Positions 1 through 10,987 of a DNA stretch of 64,000 bases are shown piece by piece; the first letter of the stretch is position 1; the number at the start of each line of letters is the position of its first letter. Source of the stretch: Chlorops oryzae (Eukaryota; Arthropoda; Insecta; Diptera; Chloropidae). Location of the stretch: the NCBI GenBank assembly GCA_020466095.1, contig CM035807.1, forward strand, positions 41,861,725 to 41,925,724, given 5' to 3'. Position numbers and translations under genes: made by a program. Below the pieces are notes generated by a model. That model saw only the letters and a program-made list of their open reading frames with translations, was not told the origin of the DNA and ran no database searches.

Positions 1-410
1 TTTCTTCGTCATATTGAAAAAGTTTCTTCATATTTACGAAATTAATTTCTTTATATTTACGAATACGTTTTGTTATATTAACGAAATTTCTTCATATCAA
101 CAAACAAATTACGTCATATTGAAGAAATTTCTTCATTTATACGAAAATTCTAAATTTTAAAAATTCCTACGAAAGCTTTTGTCATATGTAAGAAAATTTC
201 TTCAGTATGAAGAAATGTTTTCATACCTATGAAGAAATTTTGTTATATTAATTAAACTATTTAACTCATATTGAAGAATTTTTTTTCGTTCCATTCACAA
301 AATTTCTGCAATATAACAAATATTTTCGTCAGCATGAAGAAAATTCGTTATATTGACTAAAATTCGTATTCAAATATTTACGAAAATTTTTATTCAATAT
401 AACTGCCGAT
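1..410. repeat. Degenerate AT-rich repeat of GAAGAAATTTCTTC-like words
   Basis: This stretch is built from imperfect, irregularly spaced copies of words such as TTCTTCATATT, ATATTAACGAAATT and GAAGAAATTTCTTC. The last word is a perfect palindrome. No coding potential is visible beyond the retroelement protease that begins at its right edge. It could be diverged satellite or the decayed continuation of the retroelement. Confidence 0.45.
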
Positions 411-420
411 ATTTCTTTCA

Positions 421-1925
421 GTGTATGTTCGATTGGTCTTTTAATGATTCTAGTCTAACTAAACTCGTGTCGGCCCCAGTGTCAACCAACAATTTCAGTT
501 CTTTATTTAGTGCTTTTTCGCACGGGAATAATATTAATGTCTCCTCTGGCTCTGTATGCAAATCTTTTTTTTTGTGTGCTTTTTCACACTCATTTAAAAT
601 TTTTTCCTTACACCTCTCGAACCCCTAAATTTGCTGTTCTCCGCTTAATCGCTTGACAATGCGAAATAAGGCTTTCCCTAATACCCTCCATTGTATTATT
701 TATTTTCTTTTCATTTTGCGATGTGCCTTTTTCCTCTTTAGCGTTAAATACCGTGTCATTTAATGTCACCCTTTTTTTTCGTATTTTGGCTTTTTAATAA
801 CAATTCCTTTTAACTATCTACATTTTTCATTTTTGGACTGCTACATTTGCCGTTTAGATCGTCTAAAAAAATTTTCTATATATCTAGATCCTCTAATTCG
901 TATCGTGTCTTTCTAACTTCGTTTGTTTTATTCTTCACGTCCGAGGAAACTAGATTTGGCCGTTTAATTTCGACATTACATTTGGCATTCCGCTCTATTG
1001 GCCTTGACCGGGCCGCTGGGAGTTTCCCTGATTCTGACTATTGGGACGGTTTCTAGCAATATGGCCGTGTTGAGAGCGTTTGTAGCACTGTATATCAGTG
1101 CGGCTATTTTCAGGGAATTTATTTATGAAACAATTCAATGAAAACACTATGTGGTGAAAATTGATGATTGTACGACTGATTGTGATTCAAATTTTCTGTC
1201 CTATTTTGAATTGGGTCTCTTACAAACGGTGCTCTATTCAGGAGCTGAGTTTCTTGCATATTATAATCATCTTGCCTCCTTTTACAAAATTTGTTACTTT
1301 CGTGGACTTTCATTTGACATATATTGCAAAATAGATTTCTACGCCGTCCAAAACATTTAATTTCCAAATGCCGTTCTTTTCCGCAATAATTGAATGTAAT
1401 CTGATAACTTTCTGTGTGCTAATTCTTCTACAAACGGTGCTGGCTTCGTGCCCATACTGCCCGCAAACATCGCAGCATGGTGTATTCTTTCTTAACCGAC
1501 AATCGTCTCTTGTGTGACCGTCAATGTTGCAATAAGAGCAGCGAATATTTTTTTCTGAAACTTGAGTTGAAAACTTACTACCGTGTGCATTTAGTTCTTC
1601 TGATTCTTCTGCTACTTTTATTATCTCTGGTACAGGTTGGTTCTTATGCAACTCTAAACGATGCTTTATCAAAGGATCCTTGATTCCTAAAATAAATCTC
1701 CTTGTTGCTAAACACCTGTATTCACTAAGTGCGGATACCGCTTCGCTCTGGCTCCACTTCTTCTGCCTCTCTAAGCAAGGATTCTATCTTTCTTCCAAAC
1801 TCAGATGCTTACTCATTTAAATTCTGTTCTGAATTTGCTAACTCCGTCCTAATAATTTTAAGATTTTGACGAGGTAAACATTCTTTTTTAATGAAATGTC
1901 CTAACTCGTCAATACTACCGAATTA
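421..1925 (-). pseudogene. Gag C-terminal and protease remnant of a gypsy-type LTR retrotransposon
   Basis: Read on the minus strand, 1925 to about 1680 encodes a broken capsid C-terminal region, with an FGRKIESLL stretch and then a RRFILGIKDPLIKHRLEL stretch. Positions 1672-1310 encode two CCHC zinc knuckles (CSYCNIDGHTRDDC and CDVCGQYGHEASTVC). Positions 1367-1119 add a third knuckle in another frame, and 1080-1010 a degenerate fourth. Positions 500-421 encode a retroviral-type aspartic protease start with LLVDTGADTSLV; its catalytic DTG is at 483-475. Several stops and frameshifts separate these parts, so it is not functional. No reverse transcriptase follows inside the window. The gag resembles the plus-strand fragment at 56737-57450 in both its capsid and its multi-knuckle layout. 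The exact clade is not settled. Confidence 0.75.
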
Positions 1926-2084
1926 AATTTGATTAGCTTTGAAAAAAATTTTCCCCATCACTCTTTGTTTAACCCGGATCACCCTGAAGCGATACAGCTG
2001 ACCGATTTCGATTAAAATTTCAACAGAGTCTATTTTTGAACCAAGGAATCGAAAAAAAAAACGGGACATCGATACGTGTCCTAG

Positions 2085-4415
2085 ATCCTTAGATATATCC
2101 TGGTACCATATGGTACCACCAGGCGCGATAGACCCCTGTATTTTTCGACCAAAAAAAAGCATTTTTCCGCCAAACTTAATGGTTTTTTTTAAATTTATTT
2201 TATAAAAACTGTATGAAAAGTACAAAAATGAAATGGAAATTCAATGGAAATGGAAAATGGAATCGGAAAAAATTGAAAAAAAAAATTGATTGATAAAAGA
2301 ATGTCTTTTCTGTATCTATGCAGTATGATAAGGCTTGAAGCATCCCAAACAAAGGCCAACATTGCATTTTGCGCATTGTGTTCGTACGCGCGATTCACAA
2401 TTTTCACCAGAGCAACGTCGTCGGCTGTCGGTCGGTTCAACCAAATGATCTGTTCGATCGAAGCGCAACGTTGTTTGAATCGATCCGGTGGCTGAACGAC
2501 GTATGTAGCTGGCGGTGTTGCTTGTTGATAGTGGGCTTACACCAAAATGCTTGCAGTAATAAATGGCCACTTGTCTTTTGAATTCCACCTGGGCATTGGA
2601 TTATGTATGCGGTGCAAATTCCAAGCATTTTGTACGCAAGCATCGATCGTCCAAGTGAAAAGGCTCCACCACCACTTTTTACCACGGTATCCAATACGAT
2701 ATGCCGCAATATTTTGATCAAATCGATCAACACCGCACATGTTTTGATTGTAGTCAGTGATGGCACATGGACGATTCACAACAACTTTTTTTGCGTTCAA
2801 TTCGGAATACCGCAACGTTGTTGAGACTGGATTTGCGCCTGTTGTTGTTGATGCAACACTAACGACCGCATTGTCGACCCATTTCGTCAAACGAATACCG
2901 GTTTCAACCATTTTGATAGATTGATATGTGCCACGAGCTTGCGATCGCATATAATTTTTCTTCGGAATCGGACACGTTTTCGGAATTCGGTTTTCACGAA
3001 TTGTCCCAGTTCCACTATAACCACGATTTTTCAAATAGAGCAGAAGTGGAAAACCTGTGAAAAGATTGTCGAAATAGAAGTGATATGGCAAATTTTTCAC
3101 TCTTGTGGGGAAATCGTCGATCATGCACAACAGTGGGGCTGCACATTTGCCGAATTGATCATATTCCGTGGTCTTTGTCGTGTTTTTGCCCTGGTAAATT
3201 TCGAAGTTCACCATATACCCTGATGGTGTGCAAATCGACCAAGCTTTATAGCCAAACCGGATGGGTTTTCCTCGAATGAATTGTTTGCATCCGTGTTTAC
3301 CAAAGTAAGCAATCATGCTTTCATCAAATGCCAAACTTCTTTCTGGATGGAAGTGTTTCATCATATTTGTTTTCACTCGATCCATCAGTGGACGCAATTT
3401 CCACATTTTGTCTTGGTTATTTGCGGGAGGATGCAATTGATCTTCGAAATGCAAGCTATACAGTATTTGTTCGAATCGATTTCGTCGCATAGAATTGAAG
3501 ACCATTTCATTTCTCAAGTCGGTCTCTACACTCCACATGTTCCGAAAAGTGTATGAACCCGTATACCCTCCAACCAAAAGTATAGCGATCATAACCTTGA
3601 GCTCTTCAATTTTTATGGAATCGTATTTTTTATTGTGATGGATTGCATACAAATTGGAACAATCGCAAATATGTTGCAGCAATTCATCATCGAAGAATTT
3701 TTCAAATTGTTCAAACGGCTTCAAGTGGGCACAGTCACGAAAATCGGCATCGGGAAATACGGCTGCACCGGCCATGCAACATCCTCTACCCAATGAATTC
3801 GTTTATTCAAATCAAATTCTGGTACCAATTTTTGTACTTTTGCTTTCGGTAAACGTGGTTTGAGGCTTCGGGTTCGACGCGACGTTCCCGGTTGGTTTTC
3901 ATCGATGGTGTCCGGTTCGACTTGAGCAACAGCAATTTCCGTGACTCGCCCTTTTCTTCGATCATTTCCACCAGTGCTTGCTCATCAATTTCTGTATTTC
4001 CGTTGGTCCAACGTGGGGAATTCGTCAATTCGATCGCCATTAGACAGAGCAACTTCACATCCAGCTTTGAGCTGTTGGCACAAACTTATCGGCAACCAGA
4101 AACTTCATATCGGGAATATCGTCTTCTCCACTGTCACATTCTTCAATTTCCGGTGGTTCAATGTACAATGCATCGAATTCACACCATCATCATTAAATCG
4201 TCCAGCTCTAGCAAATTCGATGCACTTTTCAATGTAAATTTGTTGCTAAAATCGTAATAAGATGCAAATTTAAACAGAAATTTAAAAAAAAAAACTCAAA
4301 CTGAATTTTGCTTTATATTATAGAAAATAAAGAGTAAAATGTATCAAACAAAAAAAGGCTTTGTTGAAAAATACAGGGGTCTTTCGCGCTGGTGGTCCAT
4401 GGCCCACTACTTTTA
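2085..4415 (-). mobile_element. Decayed piggyBac-family transposon (copy 1)
   Basis: The element encloses a piggyBac transposase pseudogene. Near each end lies an inverted copy of a sequence containing GACCCCTGTATTTTTC (left about 2130, right complement about 4368-4384). Outside this are short palindromes around CATATG on the left and GGCCATGGACC on the right. This layout resembles the subterminal palindrome of the intact copy at 4782-7301. Clean TTAA duplications are not visible at either end, so the outer limits are approximate. Confidence 0.65.
2316..4058 (-). pseudogene. piggyBac transposase, frameshifted
   Basis: The protein family cuts and pastes piggyBac elements at TTAA using a DDD RNase-H-like fold. 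The main open stretch (3793-2537) carries a plausible aspartate series: SLAFDESMI, FYFDNLFTG and CGVDRFDQN. A C-terminal cysteine-rich part (CSGENCESRV, CAKCNVGLCLGC) is in another frame at 2588-2316, which implies a one-base shift near 2580. An acidic N-terminal part is in a third frame (4058-3807), and the sequence around 3760-3850 needs at least one more shift. The gene is inactive. It is clearly diverged from the transposase at 5236-7070, so the two insertions are from different piggyBac subfamilies. Confidence 0.85.
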
Positions 4416-4539
4416 TACAAATATTTTTGTTAAATTTTTTTTTTTCCCCACTCAAAACTATATCAAAATAAAGCTACGTTCATTAGGTATCAAATTCATC
4501 TTAGCTAACTCTATTCACTAGAAAAGAAGTTAAAGATGA

Positions 4540-4785
4540 TTTACCGGGCCAGCGCAAAAAAAACCAATTTTTTTCACTTTTTTTCCGTGTGTTCACTTTT
4601 GATGTTGCTTCGCCGAAACTTCCGTTAGACTGCCAAACTCTTAAAAAATGTACGGCAATTTTGTTAATCAAGATTAAATTCGCCCAATAGGGGCTTACCC
4701 AATTGAGCGAAAATAAACCTTCCTTGGTACCATACCATCTTTGTTTAATGCAGAGTAAAACACTCTCGAATTCCGTGGTACTTAA
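4540..4785 (-). pseudogene. Gag fragment, left half of the piggyBac target
   Basis: Minus-strand reading from the TTAA at 4782-4785 gives a gag-like stretch beginning LSTTEFESVLLCIKQRWYG. It continues in frame from the ORF at 7440-7302 if the piggyBac element between them and one TTAA are removed. It is therefore the downstream half of a gag N-terminal/capsid region. Downstream it loses recognisable similarity before the second piggyBac insertion. Confidence 0.5.
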
Positions 4786-4800
4786 CCCTTTCCTTCCCAT

Positions 4801-4818
4801 GGTAGCCATATGGCTACC
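4801..4818. repeat. Subterminal palindrome of piggyBac copy 2 (left)
   Basis: GGTAGCCATATGGCTACC is a perfect 18-bp palindrome 15 bp inside the left end. Near-copies occur at 5149-5165 and 7148-7163. Subterminal repeats like these are typical transposase binding sites in piggyBac elements; the binding role here is inference. Confidence 0.6.
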
Positions 4819-5235
4819 AGTTTTTAATTTAATTTTCTACGCAAATTTTTAGCATTTTAACCTTTTTTAAATTTTTAACCATAAAGGAGAACATTTCCTA
4901 AAAAAGCTCCCGTTACAATATTTGTAATTTTTAATGGATCACATCGAAATTTATTGTATTACTTCTTACTACTCGTGGACTTTCGAATTGAGCTTTTCTA
5001 GCATTTTGTTTGTAAGCAAATTTAAGTTAATATTGGTTTAATAACCAAAAAAAAATTTTTTTTTGGTAATTGGAATATTAAGTTAACTTTATTATTAATA
5101 AATAAAGTTTAAAAAAAAGTTTTACACGCTAAATAAAGCTGAAATGTAATGGTAGCCAAATGGCTACATTGGGCTGATATGGTAACGTTTTTCCCATCAG
5201 CTGTGATATCAATTGTTTTTATGTTTTTAACCAAA

Positions 5236-7070
5236 ATGGCAAGCAACGTAAATAATTTCTGTGGAAAAGAAAGAGAAATCGTAAAAATTTTGCAAGGCGA
5301 TGTGTCCGAAGAAGAATTTGGTGAAGATAGTGACGACGAATATGAATTATTAGTTAATATTGTTCAAGATGAATCGCTTGCGGGAAATATTGACGAAGAA
5401 ACTGTTTTGGCGAGTATGGTTGGCAGAACTTTTATATTGGTTTCAATTAATTGTATCTACTATTAGGCTGCAATGACTTTGAAATACATTTGGAAGAAAT
5501 GCAGGAGACTGAAATAGTTGCAGTTACAGGACAAAGAGAACTAACGTGGCGCAAAGTTGATATAGAAAAAATAAAAAGGGTCTGCGATCGTCCGTCTCCT
5601 GAAGAAGTTGAAGTACAAACTCCCCTTAAATATTTTAAGCTTTTCTTTTCGGATGCCATCCTAACAGATATAGTGTTCCAGACAAATCTTTTTTCTGTTC
5701 AAAATTCTGCCAACACCCCACTAAATACTGATTTTTCGGAAATGTCAAAATTTATTGGTGTGATTTTACTCACCAGCATAGTCAAACTGCCACAGTACCG
5801 AATGTATTGGGCAAAATCAACAAGATTTCCGAAAATCGCAGATATCATGCCCAGGAATAGGTTCGATATGATAAAAAAAAATTTTCACTTGAATGACAAT
5901 AGTAACATAAAAAAAAAATCTGATCCAGAATACGATCCACTCTTTAAAGTTCGTCCATTCCTAACCGAGGTGCGAAAAAGTTTTTTAAAAATTGCACCTG
6001 TGGAGATGAATTCCATTGACGAAGTCCTCATTCCAACCAAATGCAAGAGTAATCTCAAACAATATATTTGTAACAAACCCCACAAATGGGGGATAAAAAT
6101 GTTTGCAAGGACTGCCTCAAATGGAATGATGTATGACTTTGAAGTGTACACCGGCAAGGCTACGATCAAAACAAAAACTCCATTGGGTATAAGTGGAGAT
6201 ATTGTAATCAAACTTTGTGCGACGCTCCCCAAACACAAAAACTTCAAGGTTTTTACAGATAACTGGTTCACGTCATACAATTTGATTAAGGCGCTAAAAG
6301 AAGATGGTATTTTCCTAACAGGAACAGTAAGACCCAATAGATTACCAAAGTGCGATCTGGCTTGTGATAAGACTTTGAAGACCAAAGGAAGGGGATCCTT
6401 CGATTACCGTACAGAAAAAAACGAAAATATAACTGCCGTCAAATGGCTTGACAATAAGCCTGTTCATTTAGCATCATCAATTTATGGAATTGACCCACTG
6501 AGTGATATCTCGAGATGGTCGTCCAAGGAAAAAAAGTATGTCGATGTTCCACGGCCTGATATAGTAACCCAATACGTTCGCTATATGGGTGGCGTCGACC
6601 TAAGCGACATGCTGGTTGCACTCTATAGAACGAAAATAGGAACCAAAAAATACTACCTAAGATTATTTTACCATCTTCTGGACGTTTGTGTTGTAAATGC
6701 GTGGCTGCTTTATAGAAATCAGTGCTCCCAAAAACAGATAGAAGCAAAGACATCTCTATTGGATTTTAAATCCGAAATTGCTGACGGCATGATAAATGCT
6801 GGCTTTGTCAGCAACGAAAGGAAAAGAGGCAGACCGTCAGACCGACAAAACAGCCAGCAATCCAAAAATACGGGAACATATTCAAAAAGGCCTATTGCTG
6901 ACGTTCAATATGACTGTATAAGCCATTGGCCTACGCCCGTGGAAAAAAAGGAGAGATGCAAATATTGCACTAGTAGGGCAGCATTTTCTAGAATAAAATG
7001 CCAAAAATGTAATGTTGCTTTGTGCTTAACAAAGGACAAAAATTGCTTTTTCTTGTTCCACAACAAATAA
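5236..7070 (+). CDS. piggyBac transposase, apparently intact with one 53-bp intron
   Basis: Exon 1 is 5236-5413 and exon 2 is 5467-7070. The intron begins GTATGG and ends CTATTAG; removing it joins the frames and yields 593 residues, close to the usual piggyBac length. I chose the ATG at 5236 (context CAAAATGG), which precedes an acidic N-terminus; an in-frame ATG at 5149 lies in a subterminal palindrome. Catalytic aspartates of the DDD domain are visible at about residues 244 (NSIDEVLIP), 324 (FTDNWFTSY) and 437 (GGVDLSDM). A C-terminal cysteine-rich domain (CKYCTSRAAF, CQKCNVALCL) should bind the element ends. A basic stretch (KRKRGRPSDR-like) precedes it and may act as a nuclear signal. 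An AATAAA follows at about 7078. No stop or frameshift is visible once spliced. Confidence 0.88.
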
Positions 7071-7301
7071 TCACTCAATAAAAAATATTTAAACAAAGAA
7101 ATCCGTGCTAAAAATTTTGTTTCGATTTTGTTCCATAGAAGCCCAATGTAGCCATACGGCTACCATGTTCCAGAATCCAATCGGAGATCGGAATAACTAA
7201 AATTTGAATGGATTATGATTTTAGGCACTCATATCATTCATAATTACCTTACTATATTTTTTTTCTACGGCTTCTTCATAATTCGGGAAGGAAAGGGTTA
7301 A

Positions 7302-7440
7302 GGCTTTTTTAACTAGTTCTAAACCTGCAATGAATTTTAAAACTTCTGCGGTCATATCTGTACCATTATTTTCTATAAAACATGGCACCAATCGATTAAC
7401 CTTATCCATCACTTCATCTATTTGTAGTCCTTAGCTTCTC
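7302..7440 (-). pseudogene. Gag N-terminal fragment, right half of the piggyBac target
   Basis: The minus strand encodes VNRLVPCFIENNG, then EVLKFIAGLELVKKA up to the TTAA at 7301. This resembles the N-terminal capsid region of gypsy-type gag. The frame continues at 4785 after the piggyBac element. It lies about 850 bp downstream of the LTR end and primer site at 8281, as expected for gag. Confidence 0.5.
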
Positions 7441-7441
7441 T

Positions 7442-8263
7442 TAGAATCGCGTCAGAATCGTTTTCGAATAATTGCTATTTTTCTTTACTTATTCTTTTTC
7501 TTTAAAGCAAACTAACTTTCTTTATCGCAAAAATTCCTACCAAAAAAGAACTCAATGTTAAAAAATATATTCTAATGCACTCACGCGTTTTATTATTCTG
7601 CTTCTTCCAGTATTCTCGCCATCTTTATCGTTTACTCTGCTTTTCTTTGTTTTTTGAGGACTGCTACCGTTGCATTTGATTTATTCTTTTTACTCTTCTT
7701 TTCTTTGTTTTGGTTTTTGGGACTCCTACCATTGTTTTTTTTTATTATTTTTACTCTGCTTTTCTTGGTTTTTGCTTTTTGGGACTGCTACCGTTGCTTT
7801 TTATTTCTTCACATAGACTTCTGTCCTGACATAAAGATTTAAAAAAAAATTTACAAGCGTTTTATCATACAATCCTGCCACGAATTATTTGTTCGGCTTT
7901 CCTTGGTATCGCAAAAGCAATGTTTTAAACTGAAAAGTTCCAATTCAAGGCGATTTTTCGTGGCCGATCATTCATAAACACTTAAATTTTCAAAATAAAA
8001 ACTTCTTTCGAAGAAACACCCTCAGAGTACGCTTAAAACCGTTACTTGATAATGTTTTCTTCGTTAAAAACACCCCAATCGCGTTTGATTTTCCGATCAC
8101 GGAGCTTTGAGCTTTGCTAATGCGGCTCTGATTTCACCAGCTTTTAAAAACCAAAAAAAGGTTCCGTCTCAGCTTGACTCTTATGCTCAATGTCAAGTCG
8201 CACCAACGATTTAGGATAATTCTTTGATCCTTATATTCGATTCGCATCCAACCGAAAGTCGGT
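7442..8263 (-). other. 5' untranslated leader of the interrupted LTR element
   Basis: This interval lies between the primer binding site and gag on the minus strand and shows no ORF. It is AT-rich and contains the triplicated tract described at 7620-7840. The leader identity is inferred from its position. Confidence 0.4.
7620..7840. repeat. Three tandem copies of an about 60-bp pyrimidine-rich unit
   Basis: Three successive imperfect copies share a core of ACTCTGCTTTTCTTTG, then TTTTTGG, then GACTGCTACCGTTG. They start near 7632, 7691 and 7751. They lie in the presumed leader of the LTR element. Confidence 0.6.
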
Positions 8264-8420
8264 CGAATACCGGCTGCGCCAATTAATGTTGGGATATGGG
8301 GATTAAAGGGTATGAGGCCGTGGCACTTGGGTAGGTACGCACGTAATACAATCCTATATTCCTTTTAAATAAAAGACAATATTGACAATGCTCAATCCTT
8401 TTATTTATAATATGAAATCC
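8264..8420 (-). repeat. LTR end and primer binding site of the minus-strand gypsy-type element
   Basis: On the minus strand the LTR appears to end CCCCATATCCCAACA at 8287. Five bases follow, then TGGCGCAGCCGGTATTCG (8281-8264), which has the TGGCGC form of a tRNA-primed start site. AATAAA-type signals lie in the LTR near 8360-8400. The far (5') end of the LTR could not be fixed; it may reach 8700-8900. Confidence 0.55.
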
Positions 8421-9479
8421 CTTTGTCTAACAGAAATATATGCGAATCCTAGCTCCTGACAATTTACTTGAAACTTCCCTAATCTTGATGTAAGCATAAA
8501 ATAATTTATTTTGAATTAAAATAAAAAATGGCCCCAACTTACAAAACAAAAAGCCGTTTATTTCGGCTGAAAAAAATAAAAATCCCATAATAACGATTAT
8601 TCAGGCTGAATAAAATTAACGACAAAGTATAACGGTTATTTCGACTGAACAAAATTTACGTCTAAAAATAACAGTTATCAGCTGACGTTTATACAGAATA
8701 TTGGATAACGGTGGTATTGGATAACTTCAGCTTTTTTGAAAATATTTTGAGAGGTGTAGTTTCGGAGTCATCATCAATTTTTGTTTGTTTTTAATTTTCT
8801 GTTATTTCACTGTTACAGAAAAAGATATAGGTACATATATATATTACCGTTGTAGCAACTTATTATGGTTGATAGCGCATCAAAGCCAGTGTTAGAGTCT
8901 ATCAAATGACACCTTTTTCAAGAAAATAGAGCTCGTAGTTTTTAAGGAACGAGCTTCGCAATTATAAAATATTTCAAATTTAATTAAATTTTATCTTTGA
9001 TGTTTTAAGTATATTTGCCCTTCTATGACTGGAATTTTTCGAAAGATATCCTTTCTGTGTGGCTTGGAAGATGTTTTTAATACTAGGTCCCGATTCCGAA
9101 ATTTTGGAGATCGAATTGAAAATATGGATAATATGTTGCGAATTTTGAAAAGTTTAAATTCTCATATTTAAAATACCAAAAAAAAAACAACTCTCATGAT
9201 TTCCAACTAAAATGATCTAGTACTTTCCCTTTTACCAAAAAACTTTTTTTTAGAGCCAGCCTCTAAGGAAATGTCATGAATTATGTAGGTACTTGAGTAA
9301 TATATTATCGCGCGAGAGAAAAATTACAATGCTAATGTTTTCTGTTATATGTATTTATCTTTATATTGTTTTTGGGCTTTAAAGATCAATAAGGCAACGA
9401 TAATGCACTCATTTATCCTGTATTTCGCAGGATTATCCTATTTTTTAAAGAAAAATGCTGCCAGAAAATCAAACTTGTA
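8421..9479. other. AT-rich interval without recognisable gene
   Basis: It probably contains the rest of the LTR and its flank. I see no coding region, no clear inverted repeat and no further repeat I can name. Confidence 0.3.
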
Positions 9480-9953
9480 TTTAGCTATGATATGTCAATC
9501 CCATCTTCATGAACTTCCTTAACCAATTCCAAGAGTTCAAGTGCGTCTATAAAACTGTTCAAATTATCAGGGCTACCATCGAAATCTGGCAAGGTTGTAG
9601 TGGCTAAAACCACAAAATCCGTTACGCTAGTGGGCATATTTGCTATATTTATTTGTTCCACTATTCCTGTTGACATGTCTTACGGGTTCGACTCCACAGT
9701 CATAGAAATTTTGTCAAAAAAGGTTAACAATACATTCAAAATTCAAGTCCAATCTACCCACACATCTGAGGCATCTGTCTCTGCATCTGCTCACTTGGCT
9801 TATGATATTTTCTCTATCCTCTTTGTCTGATTCACTAAACAAATTCCAGGCTAGCTTTATATACTGATTGTACGTTTCTATTAAGTCCTCCTTGTACTCA
9901 TTTAATTTTTCTGGATTAGTTGATAACTTTTCTTTTAAAATTCTTTTATGCAA
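9480..9953 (-). pseudogene. Second gypsy-type gag N-terminal fragment
   Basis: Minus-strand frames at 9953-9714 and 9676-9485 form a broken gag N-terminus. The first part is basic and alpha-helical. The second contains LPDFDGSPDNLNSFIDALEL, typical of the start of the capsid in gypsy-type elements. A stop and frame change separate the two. It lies upstream of the LTR end at 8287, so it belongs to a different insertion from the gag at 7440-7302. Confidence 0.6.
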
Positions 9954-9954
9954 T

Positions 9955-9986
9955 TCGACATCATAATAGGCCTATTATGATGTCGA
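9955..9986. repeat. Perfect 32-bp palindrome
   Basis: TCGACATCATAATAGG is followed directly by its reverse complement. It is followed by AT-rich DNA with further TCATAAT words. It could be a cruciform or a remnant of tail-to-tail repeat ends. Confidence 0.8.
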
Positions 9987-10097
9987 TTTTAAAATCATAA
10001 TGAAGCATATTATGACACTAGTTTTGAGAAAGTATAAAAAATCGTTTATACAAACAAAAAGCATGGCATACTACATGGTTTTTTAAGAATGAATTTC

Positions 10098-10201
10098 AAG
10101 GCGTGCAATAATAAATTTCAAAACGCACGCATTTCAAAAAATACAAGGCAAGGCGTGCAATAATAAATTTCAAAATGCACGCATTTCAAAAAATGCAAGG
10201 C
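10098..10201. repeat. Tandem duplication of a 52-bp unit
   Basis: Two adjacent copies (10098-10149 and 10150-10201) begin AAGGCGTGCAATAATAAATT and differ at only a few bases. Confidence 0.85.
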
Positions 10202-10257
10202 AAAAATAAGCAGAGCATACTAGAGCATAATCCAATTTGAAATCTTATTGCATAAAA

Positions 10258-10382
10258 TATTGTTCGGCACTCGTGTCGAAACTCAGCTTTTTTCGCACTC
10301 GTGGTATTGTAAAACTCGGCTGCGCCTCGTTTTACAACATTTACCACTCGTGCAAAAAAAAAGCTTAATTTCGACACTTGTA
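10258..10382. repeat. Nested inverted repeat around CACTCGTG words
   Basis: An outer pair CACTCGTGTCGAAA / TTTCGACACTTGT encloses a pair around AGCTTTTTTCGCACTCGTGG. An inner stem TTGTAAAAC / GTTTTACAAC closes on a short loop. The whole can fold into one long hairpin. No protein is encoded. Confidence 0.65.
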
Positions 10383-10987
10383 TCGAAAATATCTATTTGT
10401 AACTTTATAGAAAGCATCTCATCTCTTTTGTAAATTTTCCGACATTTAATTAATTTGAAATTCAAACTGGAATGCCCGCAATAAAAGGGAAGAAACAAAA
10501 AAATGGCATTTGTAATTTTACAACTATAAGTAATTGACTGTATTTTATAGCAATATTTATGTGGGTTGAATTTTGGAAAAATATTAAATTATATTTATAA
10601 AATCTAAATTAATGACATAAAATTTCAGTAATAATTTTTTTTTAAAGAAGGGGGAAAATTTTAATTGAAAAACATTATAAAAACTTAACAGATTTTGGCA
10701 TGGTGTGTGGAGCAGGGTGAAAACATGTCGTTGTTAAAGATCGCCATGCACAGTTTTCCTGATAAGGATCAAAAGAGAAAGAAAAAATTGGGATAAATTT
10801 TGGCCTTTTTGAAGAAATTATTGTAACAAATGGTTAGACTATCATGTTGAACAAAAAATGTGGCTAGGGAAGTAACTAATTGTGAATTATGTGTATGATG
10901 AAAGCGAATTTGTTATAATAATAATAATTTCAAAATTAAGTGTTGTGTGATAATATGTATATGCATTGTTTACACGAGGGCGTGTTA

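Larger units (their letters stand above)
4782..7301 (+). mobile_element. piggyBac-family transposon, structurally complete (copy 2)
   Basis: The element is bounded by TTAA at 4782-4785 and 7298-7301. Both ends start with the same 13-bp inverted repeat CCCTTTCCTTCCC. Next to the left end is the palindrome GGTAGCCATATGGCTACC (4801-4818), and a matching copy lies inward of the right end (7148-7163). A further copy overlaps 5149-5165. The body is 2512 bp and contains one transposase gene and a polyadenylation signal after its stop. All features expected of an autonomous piggyBac element are present. Confidence 0.92.
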
